From assembly GCA_965212165.1 (NCBI GenBank), contig OZ243096.1:310001-374000 (forward strand): DNA of 64,000 bases, given 5' to 3'. Position numbers and translations under genes: made by a program. Source of the DNA: RHLJ01 sp965212165. GTDB lineage: Bacteria > Bacteroidota > Rhodothermia > Balneolales > Balneolaceae. Each line of letters begins with the position of its first letter. Positions within the stretch are counted from its first letter, which is position 1. The notes below the pieces were generated by a model, which was given only the letters and a program-made list of their open reading frames with translations, was not told the origin of the DNA and ran no database searches. Shown here one piece after another: positions 1 to 7,571 of the stretch.

Positions 1-1
1 T

Positions 2-436
2 TTAATTTGCTGGGAAAATTATATGCCACTTGCTCGAATGGCAATGTATCAGCAGGGAATTGAAATATACATTGCTCCTACGGCAGATTCACGCGAAGAA
101 TGGACAACAACAATGAAGCAAATTGCATTGGAAGGACGATGTTTTGTTTTAGGTTGCAACCAATACTTCACAAAGTCAATGTATCCTCCAGAATATCAGC
201 ATTTGGTAGAAAATGAACCCGAAGAAATCTGTAGTGGAGGAAGTGTTATAGTGTCCCCTCAAGGAAAAATTATTGAAGGACCTATATTTGGAAATGCGGG
301 AGCTCTAATCGCTGAACTTGATCTAAATGAGGTAGTTCAAGCCAAACTCGATTTTGATGTTAATGGTCATTATTCAAGACAAGATATATTTCAATTTAAA
401 GTGCTAAATCAACCCAAAATTAAAAAAGAAAAATAA
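2..436 (+). CDS. Nitrilase (carbon-nitrogen hydrolase), 5' end missing
   Basis: C-terminal part of a nitrilase, which hydrolyses organic nitriles to carboxylic acids and ammonia. The reading frame is open from base 2, so the gene starts before the window. The first in-frame ATG at 23 is internal. The codons before it give L-I-C-W-E-N-Y, and the Cys at bases 8-10 is the catalytic nucleophile of the nitrilase CWEN motif. The expected downstream blocks follow: APTAD, then EGRCFVLGCNQ, then SGGSVIVSPQGKII, and near the end GHYSRQDIF. This pattern is that of true nitrilases rather than amidases or beta-ureidopropionases. The catalytic Glu and Lys lie outside the window. It ends 8 bp before the gamma-glutamyltransferase gene and probably shares its transcript. 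The substrate is unknown. Confidence 0.88.
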   Translation, partial: LICWENYMPLARMAMYQQGIEIYIAPTADSREEWTTTMKQIALEGRCFVLGCNQYFTKSMYPPEYQHLVENEPEEICSGGSVIVSPQGKIIEGPIFGNAGALIAELDLNEVVQAKLDFDVNGHYSRQDIFQFKVLNQPKIKKEK

Positions 437-444
437 GTTCGTAC

Positions 445-2142
445 ATGATAAAATATTCCAAAATTTTCTCTACATCTGTTTGGCTTTTAGGCTTAACTCT
501 AACTAGCATTTCTGTAGAAGCACAAACTTATGCCAAACAGGGCATGGTGGTTTCCGATAGCGATATTGCTTCTAGAGTTGGAGTAGATATTTTACAGATA
601 GGAGGAAATGCAGTAGATGCATCCATTGCAACAGCCTTTGCACTAGCAGTAACACATCCCCAAGCTGGGAATATCGGCGGTGGTGGGTTTATGGTCTATA
701 TGAATTCTGAAGGAGCCTCCACGACCATAGATTTTCGTGAAAAAGCTCCAATGGCTTCTACAGAGACTATGTATTTAGATGATTATGGAAATTACATCGA
801 TGAATTAAATCATGAAGGGTCACTCTCGGTTGGAGTTCCCGGAACTGTTGCTGGAATGTATTATGCTCATCAAAAATATGGTTCATTAACTTGGGCAGAA
901 TTGGTAGAACCTGCTGTAAAATTAGCCAAAGATGGATTCCCTTTAAACTGGATGCTTAGAGGACATGCTGAACGTTATAATGAAATGGAAGCTGACTATC
1001 CATTTATGGCGAATTTCTTCAACGATGAAAATGGGGAATTAGTTGAACTAGGAGCTCTTTGGAAACAACCTGCATTGGCTCAGACTTTAACTAAAATTCG
1101 GGATCAGGGAAGAGATGGATTCTATAAAGGAGAGGTTGCAAAGAATATAGCTGACTTCATGCGAGAAACTGGCGGAATTATAACTGAGCAAGATTTAGAG
1201 GAATATAATGTCATTGAGCGAACTCCAATTAAAGGAACTTTTAAAGGTTATGATATCATCTCAATGGCACCTCCTAGTTCAGGCGGTGTAGCTGTTGTTG
1301 AAATGTTAAATATTATGGAATTAGCTGATCTTCAGACTATGGAGTTCAACTCCAAAGAATATGTTCATCTTGTGGCAGAAGCAATGCGCCGGGCCTACGC
1401 TGATAGAGCTGAACATTTAGGCGATCCTGATTTTAATACAGATATGCCTCTAGATAAACTGACATCTAAAGAATTTGCTCAAATGCGATTTGAAAATATA
1501 GATTTTGAAAAAGCTTCTGTCAGTGATTCCTCAATGTTTGGTCAACTCTATGATGGAACAAATACTACCCATTACTCAGTAATGGATAAAGATGGAAATG
1601 CTGTTTCTGTTACCTATACTTTAGAATATTCCTATGGTGCAAGAATAGGTTCCCCTAAGCTTGGTTTCATTTTTAATAATGAAATGGGTGATTTCAACCC
1701 TCAACTAGGAGTAACAAACAGTCGTGGTAGAATTGGTACACAGCCTAATAAAATTGAGCCAGGAAAACGAATGTTATCAAGCATGTCTCCTACAATTGTA
1801 GCAAAAGATGGAAAACCAGTTTTAGTAATTGGGAGTCCAGGTGGTAGGACTATCATAAATACTGTATTTCAAACAGTATTGAATGTCTTGGAATATGATA
1901 TGCGTATCGACCAGGCAATTGAGGCTATGAAAATTCATCACCAATGGCTTCCTGATCGTATTTTATATGAGTATAATTTACTTTCACCGGATACTAGAAA
2001 GTCTCTTGAAATGATGGGACATACACTTGTTCCAGTATCTAGATTGGGAGTATTAATGGGTATAACATACGATCCAGAAACAGGAACTTTAATTGGTCAT
2101 TCCGATTCTTCTAGTATGAATGGTGCAGCAATTGGCTACTAA
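445..2142 (+). CDS. ggt: Gamma-glutamyltransferase precursor (gamma-GT, glutathione hydrolase)
   Basis: Exported N-terminal-nucleophile hydrolase that cleaves or transfers gamma-glutamyl groups from glutathione and related compounds. The 565 residues match the family's usual size. A signal peptide covers about residues 1-26 (ends VEAQ). The conserved glycine-rich segment GGNAVDASIATAF is at about 53-65. Autocleavage should occur before Thr374 in TTHYSVMDKDGNAVSVTYT, which makes that Thr the nucleophile of the small subunit. The SSMSPTIV and GSPGGRTIINTV blocks of the active site follow. The C-terminus ends GAAIGY, as is usual for the family. The ATG at 445 lies 8 bp after the nitrilase stop, so the two are probably cotranscribed. 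It acts in the periplasm. Confidence 0.95.
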   Translation: MIKYSKIFSTSVWLLGLTLTSISVEAQTYAKQGMVVSDSDIASRVGVDILQIGGNAVDASIATAFALAVTHPQAGNIGGGGFMVYMNSEGASTTIDFREKAPMASTETMYLDDYGNYIDELNHEGSLSVGVPGTVAGMYYAHQKYGSLTWAELVEPAVKLAKDGFPLNWMLRGHAERYNEMEADYPFMANFFNDENGELVELGALWKQPALAQTLTKIRDQGRDGFYKGEVAKNIADFMRETGGIITEQDLEEYNVIERTPIKGTFKGYDIISMAPPSSGGVAVVEMLNIMELADLQTMEFNSKEYVHLVAEAMRRAYADRAEHLGDPDFNTDMPLDKLTSKEFAQMRFENIDFEKASVSDSSMFGQLYDGTNTTHYSVMDKDGNAVSVTYTLEYSYGARIGSPKLGFIFNNEMGDFNPQLGVTNSRGRIGTQPNKIEPGKRMLSSMSPTIVAKDGKPVLVIGSPGGRTIINTVFQTVLNVLEYDMRIDQAIEAMKIHHQWLPDRILYEYNLLSPDTRKSLEMMGHTLVPVSRLGVLMGITYDPETGTLIGHSDSSSMNGAAIGY

Positions 2143-2162
2143 GCTCTAGCTAAGTATTTTTT
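2137..2162 (+). terminator. Possible weak terminator after ggt
   Basis: An imperfect palindrome (TACTaAGCT ct AGCTaAGTA, 2137-2156) overlaps the end of ggt and is followed directly by six T at 2157-2162. The stem has one A-A mismatch and a very tight loop, so it would be a weak rho-independent terminator. It would separate nitrilase-ggt from the ArsR unit. Confidence 0.35.
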
Positions 2163-2174
2163 CATTTAAGGTGT

Positions 2175-2202
2175 TTGAATTTATCATTATTCATCGTAAT
2201 AT
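2175..2202 (+). promoter_or_regulatory. Predicted promoter of the arsR unit
   Basis: A -35-like TTGAAT at 2175-2180 and a -10-like TAATAT at 2197-2202 are separated by 16 bp, just upstream of the ArsR start at 2225. The -10 box lies inside the 18-bp palindrome at 2192-2209, so a bound repressor would block RNA polymerase. Only sequence similarity supports this. Confidence 0.45.
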
Positions 2203-2209
2203 TGCGATG
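2192..2209 (+). promoter_or_regulatory. ArsR-type operator palindrome
   Basis: CATCGTAATATTGCGATG is an 18-bp inverted repeat with CATCG/CGATG arms and an AATATT core. Only one symmetric pair (T/G) is mismatched. Its centre lies 24 bp upstream of the regulator's ATG and it overlaps the predicted -10 box. ArsR/SmtB repressors typically bind imperfect palindromes of this kind to autoregulate. Confidence 0.6.
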
Positions 2210-2224
2210 TAACAATTATACACT

Positions 2225-2545
2225 ATGGGAATTACTAAAACCAATCTATTTACCGAGGAACAAAATAACTTTGCAAAACTTGCCAAGGTATTTTCACATC
2301 CTGCTCGAGTAGCGATTATTCAATATTTATTAGAATGTAATACTTGTATTAATAGTGATCTTGTAGAAGAACTGGGTTTAGCTCAAGCAACGATTAGCCA
2401 ACATTTAAGAGAGCTAAAAGAGGTTGGAATCATTCAAGGTACTATAGATGGAGCCTCAATGAATTACTGTATAAATGCTACCATTTGGAATAAAACTCAA
2501 AAAACATTTTTGCAGCTTTTCAAAAGCTATACCAATTGCTGTTAA
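2225..2545 (+). CDS. ArsR/SmtB family metal(loid)-responsive regulator
   Basis: Small winged-helix repressor of 106 residues, the usual ArsR length. The fold is visible from FSHPARVAIIQYLL (about 24-37) through the recognition region GLAQATISQHLRELKEVGII (about 60-79). Two cysteines in ECNTC (about 38-42) sit near the helix where ArsR-type As(III) sensors place their ligands. The protein ends in a vicinal Cys-Cys pair. A strong palindrome sits just upstream (2192-2209). The next gene, 18 bp downstream, encodes a DUF6428 protein that commonly accompanies ArsR in Bacteroidota arsenic operons. No arsenite pump, arsenate reductase or arsenite methylase gene follows here. The metal ligand is inferred, and arsenic or antimony is the best guess. 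Confidence 0.85.
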   Translation: MGITKTNLFTEEQNNFAKLAKVFSHPARVAIIQYLLECNTCINSDLVEELGLAQATISQHLRELKEVGIIQGTIDGASMNYCINATIWNKTQKTFLQLFKSYTNCC

Positions 2546-2563
2546 CACTTAAATCATACTAAA

Positions 2564-3016
2564 ATGAATTTAATTGAAGTAAAAAACACACTTATTGATT
2601 TAGAAGAAATCTCCTTTGTTTTACCAAACGGGGTATTGGTGCCACGCCATTTTCATGTTACTGAGGTTGGTTTGGTGAGTAAACATTTTATTGATTGTGG
2701 TGGAACACTTAGAAGTGAAGAAGTAATTAATTTTCAACTCTGGAATGCCAATGACTATGATCATAGAATTCATCCTGAAAAACTATTGTCGATAATTGAG
2801 CTTTCAGAAAAAACTCTTGGGCTTAAAAACCTTGAAATTGAAGTAGAATACCAAGGAGAAACTATTGGAAAATATGGGCTCGACTTTAATGGTTCAGAGT
2901 TCTTACTTACAACTAAGCAAACTGATTGCTTAGCAAAAGATCAATGCGGAACTTCTACAGTTAGTAGTTTTTCTAAAACTAATTCAATCTGCGATCCTGC
3001 AACAGGGTGTTGTTAA
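2564..3016 (+). CDS. DUF6428 family protein with cysteine-rich tail
   Basis: A 150-residue cytoplasmic protein with no signal peptide or membrane segment. It resembles the DUF6428 proteins found next to ArsR regulators in Bacteroidota. The body (about 1-120) contains RHFHVTEVGLV and later HRIHPEKLL, with several His and Cys residues. The tail (about 125-150) holds DCLAKDQC and then CDPATGCC. The final Cys-Cys repeats the ending of the neighbouring ArsR protein. The tail could bind As(III) or another thiophilic metal, perhaps as a buffer or chaperone, but this is inference because the family's function is unknown to me. It follows arsR by 18 bp and converges with the acylase gene. Confidence 0.65.
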   Translation: MNLIEVKNTLIDLEEISFVLPNGVLVPRHFHVTEVGLVSKHFIDCGGTLRSEEVINFQLWNANDYDHRIHPEKLLSIIELSEKTLGLKNLEIEVEYQGETIGKYGLDFNGSEFLLTTKQTDCLAKDQCGTSTVSSFSKTNSICDPATGCC

Positions 3017-3046
3017 TTAATCCTTAATCATTTAGACATTCTTAGT

Positions 3047-5212
3047 CTAGCGTTCTCCAACTCTATAGGTTTTCTTAGCACTAGCTTCTACATCTTCTCG
3101 ATAAAAGGCTACATCTTTAAATTCTACATCGATATAGCGCTGGGCTTGATCATAAAAATGAGGTGAATCAGGGTCTCCACTTTGACCACCAGCTAGTATA
3201 CTTTTTGCTTTTACTTTTTCCCCAAACTCAACTACGGCCACAAAGCTATTTCCAGACGTTCCATAGATCTTTTTTGTGTCATAAGTTCGAGCTCCATAAG
3301 ATGCTAAAGCGCCCCATCTTCCTGAAGCAAAACCAACGGGTAAACTTGGCTGATTATCATCGAAATGAGATTGGATATTTCCATCCAATCTTTGAAATCG
3401 ATTTACTTCTCCCCAGGCTATATTCCAAGTTCCAAAATCATTTTCAAGTTGATCTAGTGTAGTTGTTAATACCTCTAACCGTTCTTTATAAGAAGACTTC
3501 GTTCCATAATAAGTGAACCTTTCCATGAAATTTAGCCCATCTGGAGTCTCTACTTCTCTCATTAAATTAATTCCATAAAAATGTGCTATAGACATAGCAA
3601 CCGAATTTATATTCGTTTTAAAATCCCATTCTTTCAGAATTTCAATCGCTTCTTTAGGGATTCCGTACTTATCAGAAGAGCGATCATAAGCTTGAACTAC
3701 TCCTGGTATTAGCTCTTCGAACGCAGGAATTCTTGGATCATAAGCTAAATCTATTAATCCATCTAAAGTTAAGTTTTCTGCTTTCGAAAGAAGATCGATT
3801 GCATGAACTCCACGAAAATTTTCTCCTGTCCCAGTCATATATTCTGGGTAATCTTCAGGTTTAGGACTGAATTCGTCGGCGGCTGTAAATGGAGTTGAAT
3901 TACAATTTTGAATCCATCCATTTCCGGGATTTAATAAAGTTATGGCTTCATCAACTGGATGTAATCCTTGCCAATCTGTAGCAGGATTACTTCCATCAAC
4001 TGGTTTTCTATAATCGAATTGCTCGTCGCGAATTGGTATAAAATTTCCATGAAAGTATCCAATGTTTCCTTCTGAATCAGCGAATACTGTATTGTTAGAG
4101 GAATTTGTTTTTATCTCCATCATTTCTCGAAATTCATCGTAGTTCTTTTTCTTTGTTCGTGAATATGACTGTTCCAATGCTTTAACGGGTTCCCACATCA
4201 TTGCAGTTGCAACCCACTTATCTTCTATCATATGGGTAATTGGTCCATGATGTGTTCTATACGTTGGAAATGTTTTTTCCTTTAATTCACCATCCTCTAC
4301 ATAGCTTAAAGTTATTTCCGAAGTTTCTACATCTCTCCATTCCTCCCCGTATTTATACATAAGCTTTCCATCACGTTCTTCTACCTCTTCTAAGAACTCA
4401 TCCATTATATCAGTGTAGGTAGAAGTATGCATCCATCCTGTGTTTTCATTAAACCCTTGATAGATAAAAAACTGACCCCATGTTACTGCACCATATGCAT
4501 TCAAGCCTTCTTCACTTACTGCATGAACTTCTCCTCGGAAATAAAATGATGTATGTGGATTAATTAATAGCATTGCATTCCCTGATTCTGTTAACTCGCC
4601 AGAAACAGCGATTCCGTTTGAACCTTTTGGCTCTTCATAAGGATCAATAACTGTTAAACCATTACCCAGTTCATTTAAAGAAAGTGAAGCCTTTTCCTCA
4701 TAAAACGCTTTAATTCTTCGTGTTGAAATTCTTTCTATATCACCACCAATCGACCCTTCACTAAAATACATTGGCATCCATGGCTCAAACTTAGTAATAA
4801 GTTTAGGTTCTACTTCAGGATGTGTTTCTAAGTAGAAATTCAACCCATTGGCCCATGCATTACATAATTCTTTTAACCAATCTGGAGCACTTTCATAATT
4901 CTCTATTGCTTCTTCTTTGCTCATAAATAGTCTTACTCTAAGGTCAGAATACAAAGATTCTTCTCCTTCAATCTCTGCTAGTCGACCAATTGCCCATATA
5001 TAATTTCGTTCAATTCGATTAAAATCATCTTCTGCCTGAGCATACATTAATCCAAATACTGCATCTGCATCTGTTTTACCATAAATATGAGGTACACCAA
5101 AGTCATCTCGAATTATGGTGATATTATCTGCCTGCTTTTGTAGCTCATTTTTAGGTTCACAAGCCGTAATTAATAGAAGAAGAGTGCTAAGTGTTAGTAA
5201 AAAGTATTTCAT
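3047..5212 (-). CDS. Penicillin/acyl-homoserine-lactone acylase family lipoprotein
   Basis: N-terminal-nucleophile acylase that hydrolyses an amide-linked acyl chain. The frame is open to a TTG at 5236, but ATG 5212 is preferred because it gives a clean lipoprotein signal (MKYFLLTLSTLLLLITAC, lipidated Cys18). The alpha chain begins with IIRDDFGVPHIYG and carries AQAEDDFNRI. Processing should occur before the serine of GSNGIAVSG (about residue 198), the beta-chain nucleophile. INPHTSF and the AYGAVTWGQFFIYQGFN region follow. The 721-residue length is typical of the family. The substrate could be N-acyl-homoserine lactones, cyclic lipopeptides or beta-lactams, and the sequence does not decide between them. 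It is convergent with arsR-DUF6428 and has its own transcript after the tal terminator. Confidence 0.88.
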   Translation of the reverse strand: MKYFLLTLSTLLLLITACEPKNELQKQADNITIIRDDFGVPHIYGKTDADAVFGLMYAQAEDDFNRIERNYIWAIGRLAEIEGEESLYSDLRVRLFMSKEEAIENYESAPDWLKELCNAWANGLNFYLETHPEVEPKLITKFEPWMPMYFSEGSIGGDIERISTRRIKAFYEEKASLSLNELGNGLTVIDPYEEPKGSNGIAVSGELTESGNAMLLINPHTSFYFRGEVHAVSEEGLNAYGAVTWGQFFIYQGFNENTGWMHTSTYTDIMDEFLEEVEERDGKLMYKYGEEWRDVETSEITLSYVEDGELKEKTFPTYRTHHGPITHMIEDKWVATAMMWEPVKALEQSYSRTKKKNYDEFREMMEIKTNSSNNTVFADSEGNIGYFHGNFIPIRDEQFDYRKPVDGSNPATDWQGLHPVDEAITLLNPGNGWIQNCNSTPFTAADEFSPKPEDYPEYMTGTGENFRGVHAIDLLSKAENLTLDGLIDLAYDPRIPAFEELIPGVVQAYDRSSDKYGIPKEAIEILKEWDFKTNINSVAMSIAHFYGINLMREVETPDGLNFMERFTYYGTKSSYKERLEVLTTTLDQLENDFGTWNIAWGEVNRFQRLDGNIQSHFDDNQPSLPVGFASGRWGALASYGARTYDTKKIYGTSGNSFVAVVEFGEKVKAKSILAGGQSGDPDSPHFYDQAQRYIDVEFKDVAFYREDVEASAKKTYRVGER

Positions 5213-5313
5213 AGTATGATCAGTTAGTTTTTTCAAAAATAGCTTTCCAAATTGAGATTAAAAATTCGGTTTACATATTATGATTTACTTATCGGGTTTT
5301 AATTAATAGGCAT

Positions 5314-5345
5314 AAAAAAAGCGAAAGAGTTTGTCTTTCGCTTTT
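5314..5345 (-). terminator. Rho-independent terminator of tal
   Basis: A perfect 12-bp stem (left arm 5317-5328, loop GTTTG 5329-5333, right arm 5334-5345) contains the core GCGAAAGA/TCTTTCGC. Read on the minus strand it ends in a run of T. It lies 17 bp after the tal stop codon. Confidence 0.9.
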
Positions 5346-5361
5346 ATAGAAATTTATCTTA

Positions 5362-6018
5362 TTACTTAAAGCTTGCTTGAAGAGCATCCCAATCTTGTAA
5401 AAACTTAGCCAGTCCTGAATCTGTAAGTGGATGGTTTAACATTGCTGTAATTACATTTAATGGCATAGTCCCAACATCTGCACCTACTTTAGCGCATTCA
5501 ACCACATGCATTGGATGTCGAATACTAGCAGCTAGTACTTCAGTTGGATATCCATAGTTTAAATAAATTTGAACTATGTCTTTTATTAATTGCATGCCAT
5601 CACTAGAAATATCATCTAATCTACCTAGGAATGGTGAAATGTATGTAGCACCTGCTTTAGCGGCAATTAATGCTTGAGTAGGAGAAAAGCATAGTGTACA
5701 ATTTGTTTTGATACCTTGATCTGAAAATGTTTTAATTGCTTTAATTCCATCTTTAATTAATGGAACTTTAACAACTACGTTATCAGCAATCTTTGCGATC
5801 TTTAATCCTTCCTCAACCATCTCATTGTAAGTAGTGGAAACTACTTCTGCAGAAACATCTCCTTCAACAATGTCACAGATCTTTTTGATGTGACCTTCAA
5901 AATCACGGACCCCAACTTTTGCGCATAAGCTTGGGTTTGTAGTTACTCCGTCCAATACGCCAAGATCATTAGCCTCTTGAATTTCTTCTAAATTTGCAGT
6001 GTCGATAAAAAATTTCAT
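5362..6018 (-). CDS. Transaldolase / fructose-6-phosphate aldolase-like (TalC type)
   Basis: Short-form transaldolase of 218 residues, from the family that includes MipB/TalC and Fsa. It moves dihydroxyacetone units in the non-oxidative pentose-phosphate pathway. Visible family blocks are MKFFIDTANLEEI at the N-terminus, GVTTNPSL (24-31), NVVVKVPL with the Schiff-base Lys84, TNCTLCFSPTQALIAAKAGA, and SPFLGRLDD. Family knowledge suggests most such proteins are transaldolases, but the aldolase and transaldolase activities cannot be separated by eye. It is a single gene with a strong terminator, transcribed divergently from the RND efflux operon. Confidence 0.93.
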   Translation of the reverse strand: MKFFIDTANLEEIQEANDLGVLDGVTTNPSLCAKVGVRDFEGHIKKICDIVEGDVSAEVVSTTYNEMVEEGLKIAKIADNVVVKVPLIKDGIKAIKTFSDQGIKTNCTLCFSPTQALIAAKAGATYISPFLGRLDDISSDGMQLIKDIVQIYLNYGYPTEVLAASIRHPMHVVECAKVGADVGTMPLNVITAMLNHPLTDSGLAKFLQDWDALQASFK

Positions 6019-6193
6019 GAAGAGAAATATTTGATGTTTCTATTAAGCCTAGATAATACGGAAACCTCAATTGCAAAACATTTCAAAATGTAAATTTTGC
6101 ATTGCGTTTTTTTACATCCCTTTATTATTTAAAAGTGAACTAAAAGGCGAAATTAATAGTCTTACACTTTATAACAGTAATAATTCAATACAA

Positions 6194-7570
6194 GTGAACA
6201 AACTATTTTTTTCGGCGTTACTAATTTCAATATTCTTTTTGGGTTGTGGAAACTCAGATCAAGCTCCTCAAAATAACTCAGGTGGTGGTGGATGGTCCTC
6301 AGGCGGCTTTGGTGGTGCTAATAGCGGTAGAGTTACAAGTGTAGAGGTTCAGCCTGTTACATTAAGTTCTATAGCTGATCAAGTACGATCTTTCGGTACA
6401 ATAAAAGCTCAAAACGTAATTGCTATTACTCCACAGGTAAGTAATCGTATTACTCGTTTCTATGTAGATTTAGGTGATACAGTTAATCAAGGTCAACTTT
6501 TAGCTAAAATAGCTGATGCTACATTCAGAGATCAGCTAAACCAAGCAAGAGCTCAACTTTCTCAAAGTGAGATAGCTCTGAAAAGAGATAGTTCTCAATT
6601 TAGCCGTCAGAAGCAATTACTTGATAAAGATCTTATTAGTGACTCTGAGTATGACATCGCTTTTGCAACATATCGAAACTCACTAGCTCAATTTGAGTCG
6701 GCTAAAGCATCGCTTACTCAAGCACAAGAGAATTTTGACTTTACAGAAGTTCGCTCTCCAGTACGTGGAGTAGTTACTTCCCGAACCGGTGAAGAAGGCG
6801 ATATTGCTACTAATGGCCAAGCCCTTTTTGAAATTGCAAACCTTGTTGGCTATGAAACAAGAATATTTTTACCTGTTCAAGATTGGAGATTCGTAAAAAT
6901 TGGTCAAGTAGTTACTTTAAGAGTAAGTAATGAGTCAAGAGCTACTGCTGCTGGTGTTGTTTCTCGTAAAAGCCCTCAGTTAGATCCCACAACAGGTTTA
7001 GGTGAGGTTGTTATTTCACTTACAACTGTTGGTGAATCTATTTACCCTGGTGTTCTTACTGAAAACGTAATTGATATTGTTAATAAGCCAAGGGCTATTG
7101 TTATTTCAAGAAGTGCCTTAGTTGAGAAAGTTGAAACGGTAGTAGATCCTGAATCTAATACCATTCAACTAGATCGTACATATTCAGTATTCGTATCTAA
7201 TGGAGATTCAACTGCTGAACTTCGTAAATTGGAGTTAGGTATTGAGCAAGGTGATAAGCTCGAAGTTTTATCTGGTCTTAGAACTGGTGAACGTATTGTT
7301 ATTACAGGTCAACAAAGTCTTCAAGATGGCGGACGCATTCAAGTAGCTTCAGGAGCTAACTTTACTTCACCTCAAGCTCAGCCAGTTGCTAGCGCTAGTG
7401 GTCGACCAGCAGGTGTTGGACAAGGTAGCGGTCGACCTGGTGGTGCTGCTTTTGCCAATATGAGTGATGAAGATCGACAGAAAATGAGAGCTAGAATGCA
7501 ATCTATGACTCAAGAAGAGCGTACCGCGCTAATGGATAGTATTAGAACTGCTAACTCGTCAACTAATTAA
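6194..7570 (+). CDS. RND efflux periplasmic adaptor (HlyD/MFP family) lipoprotein
   Basis: Membrane-fusion subunit linking RND permeases to an outer-membrane channel. The frame is open from 6071, but GTG 6194 is the likely start because it gives a lipoprotein signal ending FFLGC (Cys18), for a 458-residue protein. Next come a Gly/Ser-rich linker, a lipoyl half-motif (RITRFYVDLGDTVNQGQLLAKI), an alpha-helical hairpin rich in Gln/Ala/Leu, and the second lipoyl half (VRSPVRGVVTSRTGEEGDI). Beta-barrel and membrane-proximal domains follow. The tail is low-complexity (GRPAGVGQGSGRPGG) followed by a charged segment, DEDRQKMRARMQSMTQEER, often seen in FCB adaptors. It is the first gene of a three-gene efflux operon, with 1 bp before the first permease. 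Confidence 0.9.
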   Translation: MNKLFFSALLISIFFLGCGNSDQAPQNNSGGGGWSSGGFGGANSGRVTSVEVQPVTLSSIADQVRSFGTIKAQNVIAITPQVSNRITRFYVDLGDTVNQGQLLAKIADATFRDQLNQARAQLSQSEIALKRDSSQFSRQKQLLDKDLISDSEYDIAFATYRNSLAQFESAKASLTQAQENFDFTEVRSPVRGVVTSRTGEEGDIATNGQALFEIANLVGYETRIFLPVQDWRFVKIGQVVTLRVSNESRATAAGVVSRKSPQLDPTTGLGEVVISLTTVGESIYPGVLTENVIDIVNKPRAIVISRSALVEKVETVVDPESNTIQLDRTYSVFVSNGDSTAELRKLELGIEQGDKLEVLSGLRTGERIVITGQQSLQDGGRIQVASGANFTSPQAQPVASASGRPAGVGQGSGRPGGAAFANMSDEDRQKMRARMQSMTQEERTALMDSIRTANSSTN

Positions 7571-7571
7571 G

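Noticed and set aside
2225..3016. Calling a complete arsenic-resistance operon
   Set aside because: Only the regulator and DUF6428 gene are present, and the next gene is a convergent acylase.
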